From Flavobacterium nitratireducens (lineage in GTDB: Bacteria; Bacteroidota; Bacteroidia; Flavobacteriales; Flavobacteriaceae), in NCBI RefSeq assembly GCF_029625335.1, contig NZ_CP121111.1, positions 2,790,001 to 2,854,000 of the forward strand: DNA of 64,000 nucleotides, given 5' to 3'. Positions within the stretch are counted from its first letter, which is position 1. Each line of letters starts with the position of its first letter. Below are positions 54,722 through 64,000 of the stretch, piece after piece. The notes under the pieces are model-generated. The model was not told the origin of the DNA and searched no databases. It was given only the letters and a program-made list of their open reading frames with translations. The translations under genes and the position numbers were made by a program.

Positions 54722-54926
54722 TAAAGCAATAGGCTGAATTTTATATAAATCAGTTATAATCTGTGTTGTTTGTATTTTTCCAATCCGATTTACATTTTAA
54801 GTTAGCTTAAGCCTGATCGCTTTGGTTTTTATGCATTTGAATTCATTTAAAAAAAATCGAATTCCCTAAAAAAACTTTCGTAAATTCGCCCGCTTAGAAG
54901 TTTGACTTTAAAACATATTAAAAATT

Positions 54927-55196
54927 ATGAGTAAGATAATGACAGTCGACGTTTTGTCGAGTATTAAGGGAGCACAGCCATCGGAGAGCGTGAACCAATT
55001 ATTTGATGTAATTAAAAATGCAATTCCAGCAAATAATAATTCCTTAAATAATGTCAATCATAATTGTGTGTCTGTTAGTGATTTAAGAGAAGATGTTGTG
55101 GTAGAGAGTTCGGCTATTGAAAAACAAATTATTTTAGAAAACTTCCCGAACAAGAAAAATGGTTTTTTAGTTGTTGCTAAAGTTATAGAAGGATAA
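54927..55196 (+). CDS. Small protein before gatA, unknown function
   Basis: An 89-residue protein starting MSKIMTVDVLSSIKGAQPSESVNQLFDVIKNAIPANN and ending FPNKKNGFLVVAKVIEG. Its stop is one base before the gatA ATG, so the genes are co-translated. It does not show the pattern of GatC (VxxxARLARLxL at the start), though it occupies the place where gatC might be expected. I do not recognise a family. Confidence 0.6.
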   Translation: MSKIMTVDVLSSIKGAQPSESVNQLFDVIKNAIPANNNSLNNVNHNCVSVSDLREDVVVESSAIEKQIILENFPNKKNGFLVVAKVIEG

Positions 55197-55197
55197 A

Positions 55198-56595
55198 ATG
55201 GATTCTCAGATAAAAAAAATACACCAACAACTGGTGTCTAAACAAATAAGTTGTACCGCTTTAGTTCAGGAAAAATTAGATTTATTGAAGCAAAATGAAT
55301 ACAATTCAGTAAATAGTACTCTGGATTCCATGGCGCTTGAATTAGCGGCTAAGGTAGATGCTAAGATTGCAAAGGGAGAATCTATCGGCCTGCTTGAAGG
55401 TATTCCTTTTGGAATTAAAGATGTGTACATGGTACAAGGAACGTACACGACTGCGAGTTCTGAATTATTAAAAAACTACAAAGCGCCTTATACAGCAACG
55501 GCTATCCAAAAATTATTGGATGCGGGAGCTATTCCATTGGTTAAAGAAAACTGTGATAGTTTTGGTCATGGTTCTTCTAGTGAAAATACCATTTTTGGAG
55601 CGGTAAAAAATGCAATCAATCCGGAATTAGTGGGTGGAGGTTCAAGTGGAGGTTCTGCAGTGAACGTGGCTAAAGAATATACGGTGTTTTCTATTGGAGG
55701 AGATACGGGAGGTTCTATCCGTCAGCCTGCGGGATACAATCATATTTATGGTTTGAAACCTTCTTACGGAAGAATTTCTAGATACGGTTTGATGGCTTAT
55801 GCTTCTTCTACGGATTGTGTTGGTCCATTGGCTAAATCAATTGAGGATATTCGTATCGTGTTGAACGTAATGAGCGGAAAGGATCCAAAAGATCAAACTT
55901 CGGTAGCCTCAAGCGAAATTACGGAAGAAGCTCTTGCTAATTCTTCAGTAAAAACAATTGGGTATTTTAAAAATTTCATCGATAGCGAAGCGATTGATGC
56001 ACAAATAAAAGCTGATTTCTTAGCTGCTATCGAAAAAATTAAAGCTAAAGGAATTGAAGTAAAAGAATTAGATTTCTTCAAATCGGATATTTTAGTTTCT
56101 ACTTATTATACCTTGGCAATGGCCGAAACAGCATCAAACTTATCTCGTCTGGACGGAACCAATTATGGAAACCGAATTGAAGGAGAAAATTTGATTGACA
56201 GTTATGCGGTTACCCGTTCTGAGAATTTCTCTGAAGAAACCAAACGTAGAATTGTGGGAGGAAACCAAGTGTTATCTCAAGGTTTCTCCGATGAAATCTA
56301 TTTGAAAGGTTTGGCTTTAAGAGACCAAATTTCTGAAAACTTCAGTAAGGATTTTGAAGAAGTGGATATTGTTTTATCGCCGGTAACACCTAGTACACCA
56401 CCAAAAATCGGAGATAGTTTAAAAGATCCTTTGGCGATGTATTTATCAGATGCATACACAGTTGGTTTTAGTTTAGGACAATTACCAACTTTAACCGTGC
56501 CACAAGGAACAAGTACAGGTCTGCAAATTACAGCAGCAAAGAATAATGATGAATTAGTGATGCAATTTGCTAACTTCTTAAAAGATATTTTATAA
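55198..56595 (+). CDS. gatA: Amidase-signature protein, GatA-like
   Basis: A 465-residue amidase-signature enzyme, probably the glutaminase subunit of the Asp/Glu-tRNA amidotransferase. It releases ammonia from glutamine for GatB. The Ser-cisSer-Lys triad is visible: Lys in IPFGIKDVYMV, cis-Ser in VGGGSSGGSAVNVA and nucleophile Ser in GGDTGGSIRQPAG. The family signature HIYGLKPSYGRISRYGLMAYASSTDCVGPLA is strong. Its last base is the first base of the gatB-aspS ATG (TAATGG), so the two are translationally coupled. GatC is not seen in the window. Confidence 0.9.
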   Translation: MDSQIKKIHQQLVSKQISCTALVQEKLDLLKQNEYNSVNSTLDSMALELAAKVDAKIAKGESIGLLEGIPFGIKDVYMVQGTYTTASSELLKNYKAPYTATAIQKLLDAGAIPLVKENCDSFGHGSSSENTIFGAVKNAINPELVGGGSSGGSAVNVAKEYTVFSIGGDTGGSIRQPAGYNHIYGLKPSYGRISRYGLMAYASSTDCVGPLAKSIEDIRIVLNVMSGKDPKDQTSVASSEITEEALANSSVKTIGYFKNFIDSEAIDAQIKADFLAAIEKIKAKGIEVKELDFFKSDILVSTYYTLAMAETASNLSRLDGTNYGNRIEGENLIDSYAVTRSENFSEETKRRIVGGNQVLSQGFSDEIYLKGLALRDQISENFSKDFEEVDIVLSPVTPSTPPKIGDSLKDPLAMYLSDAYTVGFSLGQLPTLTVPQGTSTGLQITAAKNNDELVMQFANFLKDIL

Positions 56596-59500
56596 TGGAA
56601 TTGGAACAATTAACAGCGGCTATTAAGGCCCACGATTTAGAATTGGTTATCGGACTGGAAACGCACGTTCGATTAAATACCAAAACCAAGTTGTTTTGTT
56701 CTTGTCCAAATCAAGAAATTGAAACACCTAACCAAAATATATGTTCGGTTTGTACCGGACAAATGGGAGTTTTACCAGCTGTAAATAAAGAAGCGGTAAT
56801 GAAGGCTATTTATTTCGGTAAAGCGGTAGATTCTTCTTTTAGTAATGAAGTGATTTCTTGGGATAGAAAGCACTATGAGTATCCAGATAACCCGAAAAAT
56901 ATCCAAATTACGCAGTTTCACAATCCGATTATTCCTGATGGTCACGTTTCATGTTATCGAAATGATGGTACGCAGTTTACTGTAAATTTGACTCAGGTAC
57001 ATATCGAAGAGGATGCTGCGAAATTGATGCACGAAAAGAAAATTTCCTTAGTGGATTTTAATAAAGCAGGAGTTCCGTTGATCGAAATTGTAACGGAGCC
57101 TTGTATTCGTAATATCGAAGATGCTTCAACCTATGCGCAATACATTCAGCGTATTGTTCAGAATTTAGGTATTTCTGAAGCTAACTTAGAAAAAGGGGAA
57201 TTTAAGTCGGATGTATCGGTGTCTTTGCGTAAAAAACATTCATACGATTTGAATCCAAGAACAGAAATCAAAAACTTGAACTCGTTTAAGTTTATGGTGG
57301 AAGCTTTGAAAGAAGAGGTAGAGAAACAATTCAATTATTATATTGAGCACAAAGAGTTTCGTCCTGATCAAACTACGGTTTTATGGGATGCCGATTTGAA
57401 GCAAACAAAAACCATGCGTAAAAAGGAATTTGAGGCAGATTATCGTTTTATTTCTGAACCGGATTTACCTTTTGTAAACATCAAAAAAGAAGTAGAAGGA
57501 ATTAAAGTGGATACCTCTGCTTTGCCTTTTGCGGTAGAATCTATTTTGATTGGTGGAGGTGTTTTGCCTCAGGATGCTAAATTCTTCACGGCAGATAGTT
57601 TGCGTTCCAGAACTTTTGTGGCAATAAACCATGAAATCAATGATCCTTCGTTTGTGGCTAAAACATTAGCTAATAATATCAAGGCGGAAGATTATGATAA
57701 AATCAATAATGTTCAGGATATTATTGCCATTTTTCAGTTGTTTAAAGCAGAGAAAATTACAGCGGTTTTAGTGCAAAATGCATTAGCGAGTTATTTGAAA
57801 GACGCTGCTTTTGACTATAAAAAATACTTTGAAGAGAATACTATTTCTGAAGATAAAATTCAAGAAGTAATTGCTAAGGTTATTGCAGAAAATGAAGCTG
57901 TTGCAAATGATATTAAGGCTGGTGACCAAGGAAAAGCAGGTATTTTAGTTGGTAAAGTTTTAGGTGTTATTGGTAAAGGTGCCAACGGAAAAGTAATTCG
58001 CCAGATTATCTTAGACAAATTAGGTGCTGCAGCGGTTTCGGAGAAAAATGAAGCGCAGGAAAAAGTGGCGAAAGAAGCTATTGCTGAACAAAAAGAAAGT
58101 CAGGAAGAAGCATTGCCGGAAATTCCAATCGTTGTAAAAGATATCTATAGAACACATAAGATTTCGCAATTATCTGAAGCGAATGTTGGAGAAGAAGTGT
58201 TATTGTCAGGATGGGTAGCGAGTGTGCGTGACCACGGAGAATTGATGTTTATTGATTTACGTGATTCGAGTTATGAAATTTTCCAGGTTAATATCAGTAG
58301 AGAAACATTTCCTAATATCGATGAATTAGTAAAATTGAAGCCTGAAACGGTTATTTCTGTAAAAGGAAAGGTTGTTGGGCGTAATGAAGATGATTATAAT
58401 GCGGGATTGCGTACTGGTAAAATTGAATTAGAAACATCCGAATTAGAGATATTAAACTTGTCAAAAACGTTGCCTTTCGAAATTAAAAGAGCGGCAAAAA
58501 CCAATGAGGCAACTCGTTTCCAATACAAGTTCTTAGATCACAGAAATGATGAGGTACGTCGTGCGATTGTAAACCGTCATAAAGTGATTAAGTTAATCCG
58601 TGATATTCTGGATGCAGAGGAGTTTTTAGAAATTGAAACACCTATTTTGAGTGCAGGAACAGATGAGGGAGCACGTGAATTTATTGTTCCTACTCGTAAA
58701 CAAGCAGGTTCGTTTTATACCTTACCACAGGCGCCGCAACAGTTTAAACAAATGTTGATGGTAAGTGGTTATGAGAAATATTTCCAAGTAGCGCGTTGTT
58801 TTAGAGATGAGGATTCTCGAGGGGATCGTCAGCCTGAGTTTACACAGTTGGATATGGAAATGGCGTATGCGAGCATGCAACAAATTATCGATTTGAATAC
58901 GAAATTGTTCAATGAAGTAGTAAAAAAAGTATATGGTAACAAATGGATTTTACATCCGTTTGAAGTGCTTACGTATAAAGAAGCGATGGATTATTACGGT
59001 TGTGACCGTCCTGATTTGCGTTTTGGATTAAAAATGCAAGACATTACCGAAATTGTAAAAGAAACTACATTCCAAGTTTTCTCTAAACCAATTGAAGAAG
59101 GTGGAATTGTAAAATGTATCAAAGTTTCGGCTCAAGAGCAAGGAAACAAGCGTATGTCTAAAGGTCAAATAGAAGCTTTGACGGCTATTGCACAACAACA
59201 CGGTTTAGGAGGATTAGCATATATCATCGTAAATGAAGACGAATTGCAATCGCCAATTATTAAGTTTTTAGGAGAGGAAATTGCAGCAGGAATCATTCAG
59301 GCTACGAATGCTCAGGTGGGTGATATTGTATTCTTCTCGGCGGCTGATTATGCTACGGCAAATAAGGCTTTGGATGCAGTGCGTCAGGAAATGGGTAGAA
59401 TGCTTCATTTGATTAATGCTAAAGAATTGCGTCCGGCTTGGGTTGTTGATTTCCCTATGTTTGAAAAAACAGATGAAGGTCGATGGACCTTTACACATAA

Positions 59501-59927
59501 TCCATTCTCTATGCCGGCAATTTATGATTTGCAAAAACACATGGATGGTAAGGAAGAAGAAATCGGTACAATCATTGCGCAGCAATACGATATTATCCTG
59601 AACGGATACGAAATTGGAGGAGGTTCTGTTCGTGCTCATAAATCGGAAATTTTGGAAGCAACTTATAGAAATATGGGTTACAACAAAGAAGAGATGATTA
59701 AGAGTGTAGGAACGATGTATAAGGCTTTCCAGTATGGAGCGCCGCCACATGGAGGAATCGCTTGGGGAATTGATCGTTTAATGATGATTTTAGAGAAAAA
59801 AGCCTCTATTCGTGAAGTTATGGCTTTTCCTAAAACAGGAACCAGTGAGGATTTATTATTTGGAGCTCCATCGCCACTTTCTGATAAAAAGGTAGAGGAA
59901 ATGAATGTGAGGATTATTAATAAATAG
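56595..59927 (+). CDS. gatB-aspS: Fusion of GatB (Asp/Glu-tRNA amidotransferase subunit B) and aspartyl-tRNA synthetase
   Basis: A 1110-residue fusion. Residues about 1-475 are a complete GatB: VIGLETHVRLNTKTKLFCSCPNQ, GVPLIEIVTEP, KSDVSVSLRK, NLNSFKFM, and the YqeY-like tail GKAGILVGKVLGVIGKGANGKVI. A charged linker (about 478-514, rich in Glu, Lys and Ala) leads to AspRS: the anticodon-binding OB domain (GWVASVRDHGELMFIDLRD), class II motif 2 in RCFRDEDSRGDRQPEFTQLDMEM, the bacterial GAD insertion and motif 3 PPHGGIAWGIDRLMMIL. Both enzymes look complete. The fusion would keep Asp-tRNA-Asn in one particle with GatA for conversion to Asn-tRNA. His after RRD-equivalent (VRDHG) matches non-discriminating AspRS in my recollection. 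A terminator follows. Confidence 0.95.
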   Translation: MELEQLTAAIKAHDLELVIGLETHVRLNTKTKLFCSCPNQEIETPNQNICSVCTGQMGVLPAVNKEAVMKAIYFGKAVDSSFSNEVISWDRKHYEYPDNPKNIQITQFHNPIIPDGHVSCYRNDGTQFTVNLTQVHIEEDAAKLMHEKKISLVDFNKAGVPLIEIVTEPCIRNIEDASTYAQYIQRIVQNLGISEANLEKGEFKSDVSVSLRKKHSYDLNPRTEIKNLNSFKFMVEALKEEVEKQFNYYIEHKEFRPDQTTVLWDADLKQTKTMRKKEFEADYRFISEPDLPFVNIKKEVEGIKVDTSALPFAVESILIGGGVLPQDAKFFTADSLRSRTFVAINHEINDPSFVAKTLANNIKAEDYDKINNVQDIIAIFQLFKAEKITAVLVQNALASYLKDAAFDYKKYFEENTISEDKIQEVIAKVIAENEAVANDIKAGDQGKAGILVGKVLGVIGKGANGKVIRQIILDKLGAAAVSEKNEAQEKVAKEAIAEQKESQEEALPEIPIVVKDIYRTHKISQLSEANVGEEVLLSGWVASVRDHGELMFIDLRDSSYEIFQVNISRETFPNIDELVKLKPETVISVKGKVVGRNEDDYNAGLRTGKIELETSELEILNLSKTLPFEIKRAAKTNEATRFQYKFLDHRNDEVRRAIVNRHKVIKLIRDILDAEEFLEIETPILSAGTDEGAREFIVPTRKQAGSFYTLPQAPQQFKQMLMVSGYEKYFQVARCFRDEDSRGDRQPEFTQLDMEMAYASMQQIIDLNTKLFNEVVKKVYGNKWILHPFEVLTYKEAMDYYGCDRPDLRFGLKMQDITEIVKETTFQVFSKPIEEGGIVKCIKVSAQEQGNKRMSKGQIEALTAIAQQHGLGGLAYIIVNEDELQSPIIKFLGEEIAAGIIQATNAQVGDIVFFSAADYATANKALDAVRQEMGRMLHLINAKELRPAWVVDFPMFEKTDEGRWTFTHNPFSMPAIYDLQKHMDGKEEEIGTIIAQQYDIILNGYEIGGGSVRAHKSEILEATYRNMGYNKEEMIKSVGTMYKAFQYGAPPHGGIAWGIDRLMMILEKKASIREVMAFPKTGTSEDLLFGAPSPLSDKKVEEMNVRIINK

Positions 59928-59950
59928 TTTTCTATAATAATAAAAAGAAA

Positions 59951-59982
59951 GCGGATTGGTAGAAGTATCAATCCGCTTTTTT
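59951..59982 (+). terminator. Terminator after gatB-aspS
   Basis: GCGGATTG and CAATCCGC pair around a 10-base loop and run into T6. Confidence 0.9.
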
Positions 59983-60006
59983 ATATGTAAGATTTTGTTT
60001 TTAAGT

Positions 60007-60465
60007 TTAGGAACGAGGCTTGTTAAGCCCTCTGTCATAAAGTACGATGCTTCCTGCTACAGAAACATTTAAACTTTTCTCTGATTTGAATTTGACTAAA
60101 AAATGGCATTTTTCCATTGCTTTTTTGGATAGACCATTATCTTCTGCGCCTAATAAATACACACAGCGTCTTGGATGTTCAAAAGTTTCTAAATCAACGG
60201 CTCTGTCGTCTAATTCAACACCGACCAATCGTGCGCCTTTAGGTAGATTGTTGAAGAAATCTTCAAAGGTTTCGTAATGAAAATAGGGAATTGACTTCAC
60301 GGCATTGTGCGTGTCGCAGGCTTGTTTAGCGTATCTATTTCCAATGGTGAATATATAACTGGCTCCTAAATTTTGAGCTGTTCTCCATAAAACGCCTAAG
60401 TTTTCAGGGGTTTTACCATTCTGTATTCCGATTCCGAAAAATTCGTTTTTAAAATTGTCGTTCAT
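60007..60465 (-). CDS. Short SpoU/TrmH-family RNA methyltransferase
   Basis: A 152-residue SPOUT enzyme with no substrate-binding domain. Motif 1 is GIQNGKTPENLGVLWRTAQNLG, motif 2 CVYLLGAEDNGLSKKAMEKC and motif 3 FKSEKSLNVSVAGSIVLYDR. The small size resembles TrmL/TrmH-like tRNA methyltransferases. It converges with gatB-aspS and is divergent from gyrB. The target nucleotide is not determinable. Confidence 0.9.
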   Translation of the reverse strand: MNDNFKNEFFGIGIQNGKTPENLGVLWRTAQNLGASYIFTIGNRYAKQACDTHNAVKSIPYFHYETFEDFFNNLPKGARLVGVELDDRAVDLETFEHPRRCVYLLGAEDNGLSKKAMEKCHFLVKFKSEKSLNVSVAGSIVLYDRGLNKPRS

Positions 60466-60601
60466 GCTGCAAAAATACGAACAGTTAGTAGTATTGTCAA
60501 ATTTTAAATTCTAATGAAAAAAAATAAGGGTTTCATTGTTGAAATTGACATATTTTGTTGATAACTTAAGACTATATAAGGGTAATTTTAACGCTATATA
60601 A

Positions 60602-62596
<1,995 letters not shown>

Positions 62597-62690
62597 AAAA
62601 ATAGTTTTTTCGGTGGTTATTTTGAGTAATAAATTGTAGATTAGCGAGAGTTAACCAATTTTTTTTACTTAACCGAATAAACGTTTTAAT

Positions 62691-63626
62691 ATGAAAGTTA
62701 CTATTGTAGGAGCAGGAAATGTTGGCGCAACCTGTGCAGACGTTATATCTTATCGTGGAATTGCTAGTGAAGTAGTTTTGTTGGATATCAAAGAAGGTTT
62801 TGCCGAAGGTAAGGCTCTAGATATCATGCAATGTGCTACAGATACCGGGTTCAATACTCGTGTAATAGGAGTTACGAATGATTATTCAAAAACCGCAAAC
62901 AGTGATGTGGTGGTTGTAACTTCTGGAATTCCTAGAAAACCAGGAATGACTCGTGAGGAGTTGATAGGTATTAATGCAGGCATTGTTAAATCGGTTGTGG
63001 AAAATATTTTAACCTATTCTCCAGACACTATTATTGTAATGGTTTCAAATCCAATGGATACAATGACCTATTTAGCATTAAAGTCAACAGGTCTTCCTAA
63101 AAATAGGATAATAGGTATGGGAGGTATTTTAGATAGTTCTCGATTTAGAACTTATCTCTCTCTTGCTTTGGATAAACCAGCTAATGATATATCAGGAATG
63201 GTAATAGGTGGTCATGGTGATACAACGATGATTCCTTTAACACGTTTGGCTGCTTATAACGGAATACCTGTTAGTCAGTTTTTGTCGAAAGAGGTGTTGC
63301 AAAAAGTGGCTGCAGATACCATGGTAGGAGGAGCGACTCTTACAGGGCTTTTGGGGACATCAGCTTGGTATGCACCGGGAGCTTCTGTAGCGTTTTTGGT
63401 AGACAGTATTTTAAATGATCAAAAAAGAATGATTGCTTGTTCTGTTTATGTTGAGGGCGAATACGGTCAAAATGATATTTGTATTGGAGTGCCATGTATT
63501 ATTGGGAAAAATGGAGTTGAGGAGATTATCGATATTCAATTAGATGATAATGAAAAAGCTTTATTTGCGAAGAGTGCTGATGCAGTTAGAGCTATGAATG
63601 ATGCTTTAAAAGGTATTTTGGCTTAA
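62691..63626 (+). CDS. mdh: Malate dehydrogenase
   Basis: A 311-residue NAD-dependent LDH-like malate dehydrogenase of the TCA cycle. The Rossmann loop is VGAGNVGATCADVI, the substrate Arg pair lies in SGIPRKPGMTREELIGIN, followed by VSNPMDTMTYLALK and MGGILDSSRFRTYL, with catalytic His in VIGGHGDTTMIPL. Its loop sequence (RKPGMTR) indicates MDH rather than lactate dehydrogenase. It lies 94 bases after gyrB and is followed by a terminator, so it is probably its own unit. Confidence 0.96.
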   Translation: MKVTIVGAGNVGATCADVISYRGIASEVVLLDIKEGFAEGKALDIMQCATDTGFNTRVIGVTNDYSKTANSDVVVVTSGIPRKPGMTREELIGINAGIVKSVVENILTYSPDTIIVMVSNPMDTMTYLALKSTGLPKNRIIGMGGILDSSRFRTYLSLALDKPANDISGMVIGGHGDTTMIPLTRLAAYNGIPVSQFLSKEVLQKVAADTMVGGATLTGLLGTSAWYAPGASVAFLVDSILNDQKRMIACSVYVEGEYGQNDICIGVPCIIGKNGVEEIIDIQLDDNEKALFAKSADAVRAMNDALKGILA

Positions 63627-63647
63627 CAAATTTCACATAATAGAGTG

Positions 63648-63675
63648 AAGACTGCAATTTTGCAGTCTTTTTTTT
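63648..63675 (+). terminator. Terminator after mdh
   Basis: AAGACTGCA and TGCAGTCTT form a perfect 9-bp stem with loop ATTT, then T6. Confidence 0.92.
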
Positions 63676-63695
63676 GAGATTAATTAATAAATAAA

Positions 63696-63726
63696 TTGGT
63701 TAATCTTAACCAGAATTATATATTTG
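63696..63726 (+). promoter_or_regulatory. Predicted promoter of secDF (TTG-N20-TATATTTG)
   Basis: TTG at 63696-63698 and TATATTTG at 63719-63726 fit the Bacteroidetes consensus. The leader to ATG 63848 would be about 115 bases. Confidence 0.5.
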
Positions 63727-63847
63727 CTCGGTTTAAAAAAAGATTTATAGCCATTTTTGTTCAATTTGGAAAGATAGTAATAGCTAAAGTATTGGTTATT
63801 AAGGCTTGATGAAAAAATAAATTTAAAATAATTAATTTTTAGTAATA

Positions 63848-64000
63848 ATGCAGAATAAAGGACTTATTAAATTTTTCGCAATTCTATTTGCATTGGTAAG
63901 TATTTACCAACTCACGTTCACTTTCGTTGCTAATGGCGTTAAGAGTGAAGCTAAAGCTTTCGCAGGGGATAATCCTGATAAAGAGTTAAAATATTTAGAT
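63848..64000 (+). CDS. secDF: Protein translocase SecDF, N-terminal fragment cut by window end
   Basis: The first 51 codons of a long frame that runs off the window. MQNKGLIKFFAILFALVSIYQLTFTFVANGVKSEA has the first membrane helix (about 6-28) and the opening I recognise from Bacteroidetes SecDF fusions. SecDF assists Sec export using the proton gradient. Only the N-terminus can be judged, so the identity rests on this segment. Confidence 0.78.
   Translation, partial: MQNKGLIKFFAILFALVSIYQLTFTFVANGVKSEAKAFAGDNPDKELKYLD

Overview
The window is a stretch of chromosome from a low-GC member of the Bacteroidota, almost certainly Flavobacterium or a close relative in Flavobacteriaceae. The evidence is AT-rich DNA, promoters of the TTG / TAnnTTTG type with little Shine-Dalgarno signal, SusC/SusD proteins, a Bacteroidetes-type ECF sigma/FecR pair, a DnaJ with only two zinc motifs, and intergenic mini-repeats of the kind common in this genus. 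No tRNA, rRNA, replication origin or CRISPR array was recognised. LAYOUT. 0-13.2 kb is core: yigZ (partial), a HAD phosphatase, ribD, prmC, a four-helix-bundle protein, a MacB-like permease, hisS, grpE-dnaJ, a two-gene ABC exporter, a sigma-54 type response regulator, a lone DEAD-like RecA domain and a DUF2007 protein. 13.4-14.7 kb is an intact IS3-family element with imperfect terminal repeats and a 3-bp target duplication. 14.8-28.4 kb is an accessory nutrient locus: ECF sigma factor, FecR-type anti-sigma, STN-domain SusC, SusD, a BACON lipoprotein, two exported calcineurin-like phosphoesterases, a lipoprotein glycerophosphodiesterase and a Cof-type HAD phosphatase. The gene set suggests regulated capture and cleavage of an organophosphate, probably a phosphodiester; the substrate is not shown by the sequence. 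28.4-30.3 kb is a small accessory island with a HEPN-like gene, a RelE/ParE toxin-antitoxin pair, a palindromic repeat and an orphan 17-bp match to the IS3 end. 30.3-48.2 kb is mostly core: mtaB, an SDR reductase, PPK2, a small barrel, a MATE exporter, meaB, an AEC transporter, a 1-Cys peroxiredoxin, a Nudix hydrolase, a GH5 lipoprotein, purA, a Fur-family regulator, a RelA/SpoT enzyme, a SpoU methyltransferase and ftsE. 48.3-53.2 kb holds a large exported TPR protein followed by an outer-membrane barrel. 54-64 kb holds a Gre-like protein, a small unknown gene, a gatA-type amidase, a 1110-residue GatB-AspRS fusion, a second SpoU methyltransferase, gyrB, mdh and the start of secDF. MOST NOTABLE: (1) GatB and aspartyl-tRNA synthetase are fused next to GatA, which would place aspartylation and transamidation on one polypeptide; (2) the ECF/FecR/SusCD/phosphoesterase locus is a candidate organophosphate-scavenging system; (3) eight genes carry single-base length differences in A/T homopolymers (grpE, fecR, a phosphoesterase, the HEPN-like gene, the toxin-antitoxin junction, meaB, the AEC transporter and the TPR gene). 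Their uniformity suggests sequencing indels rather than eight independent losses, so these genes should be read as probably whole.
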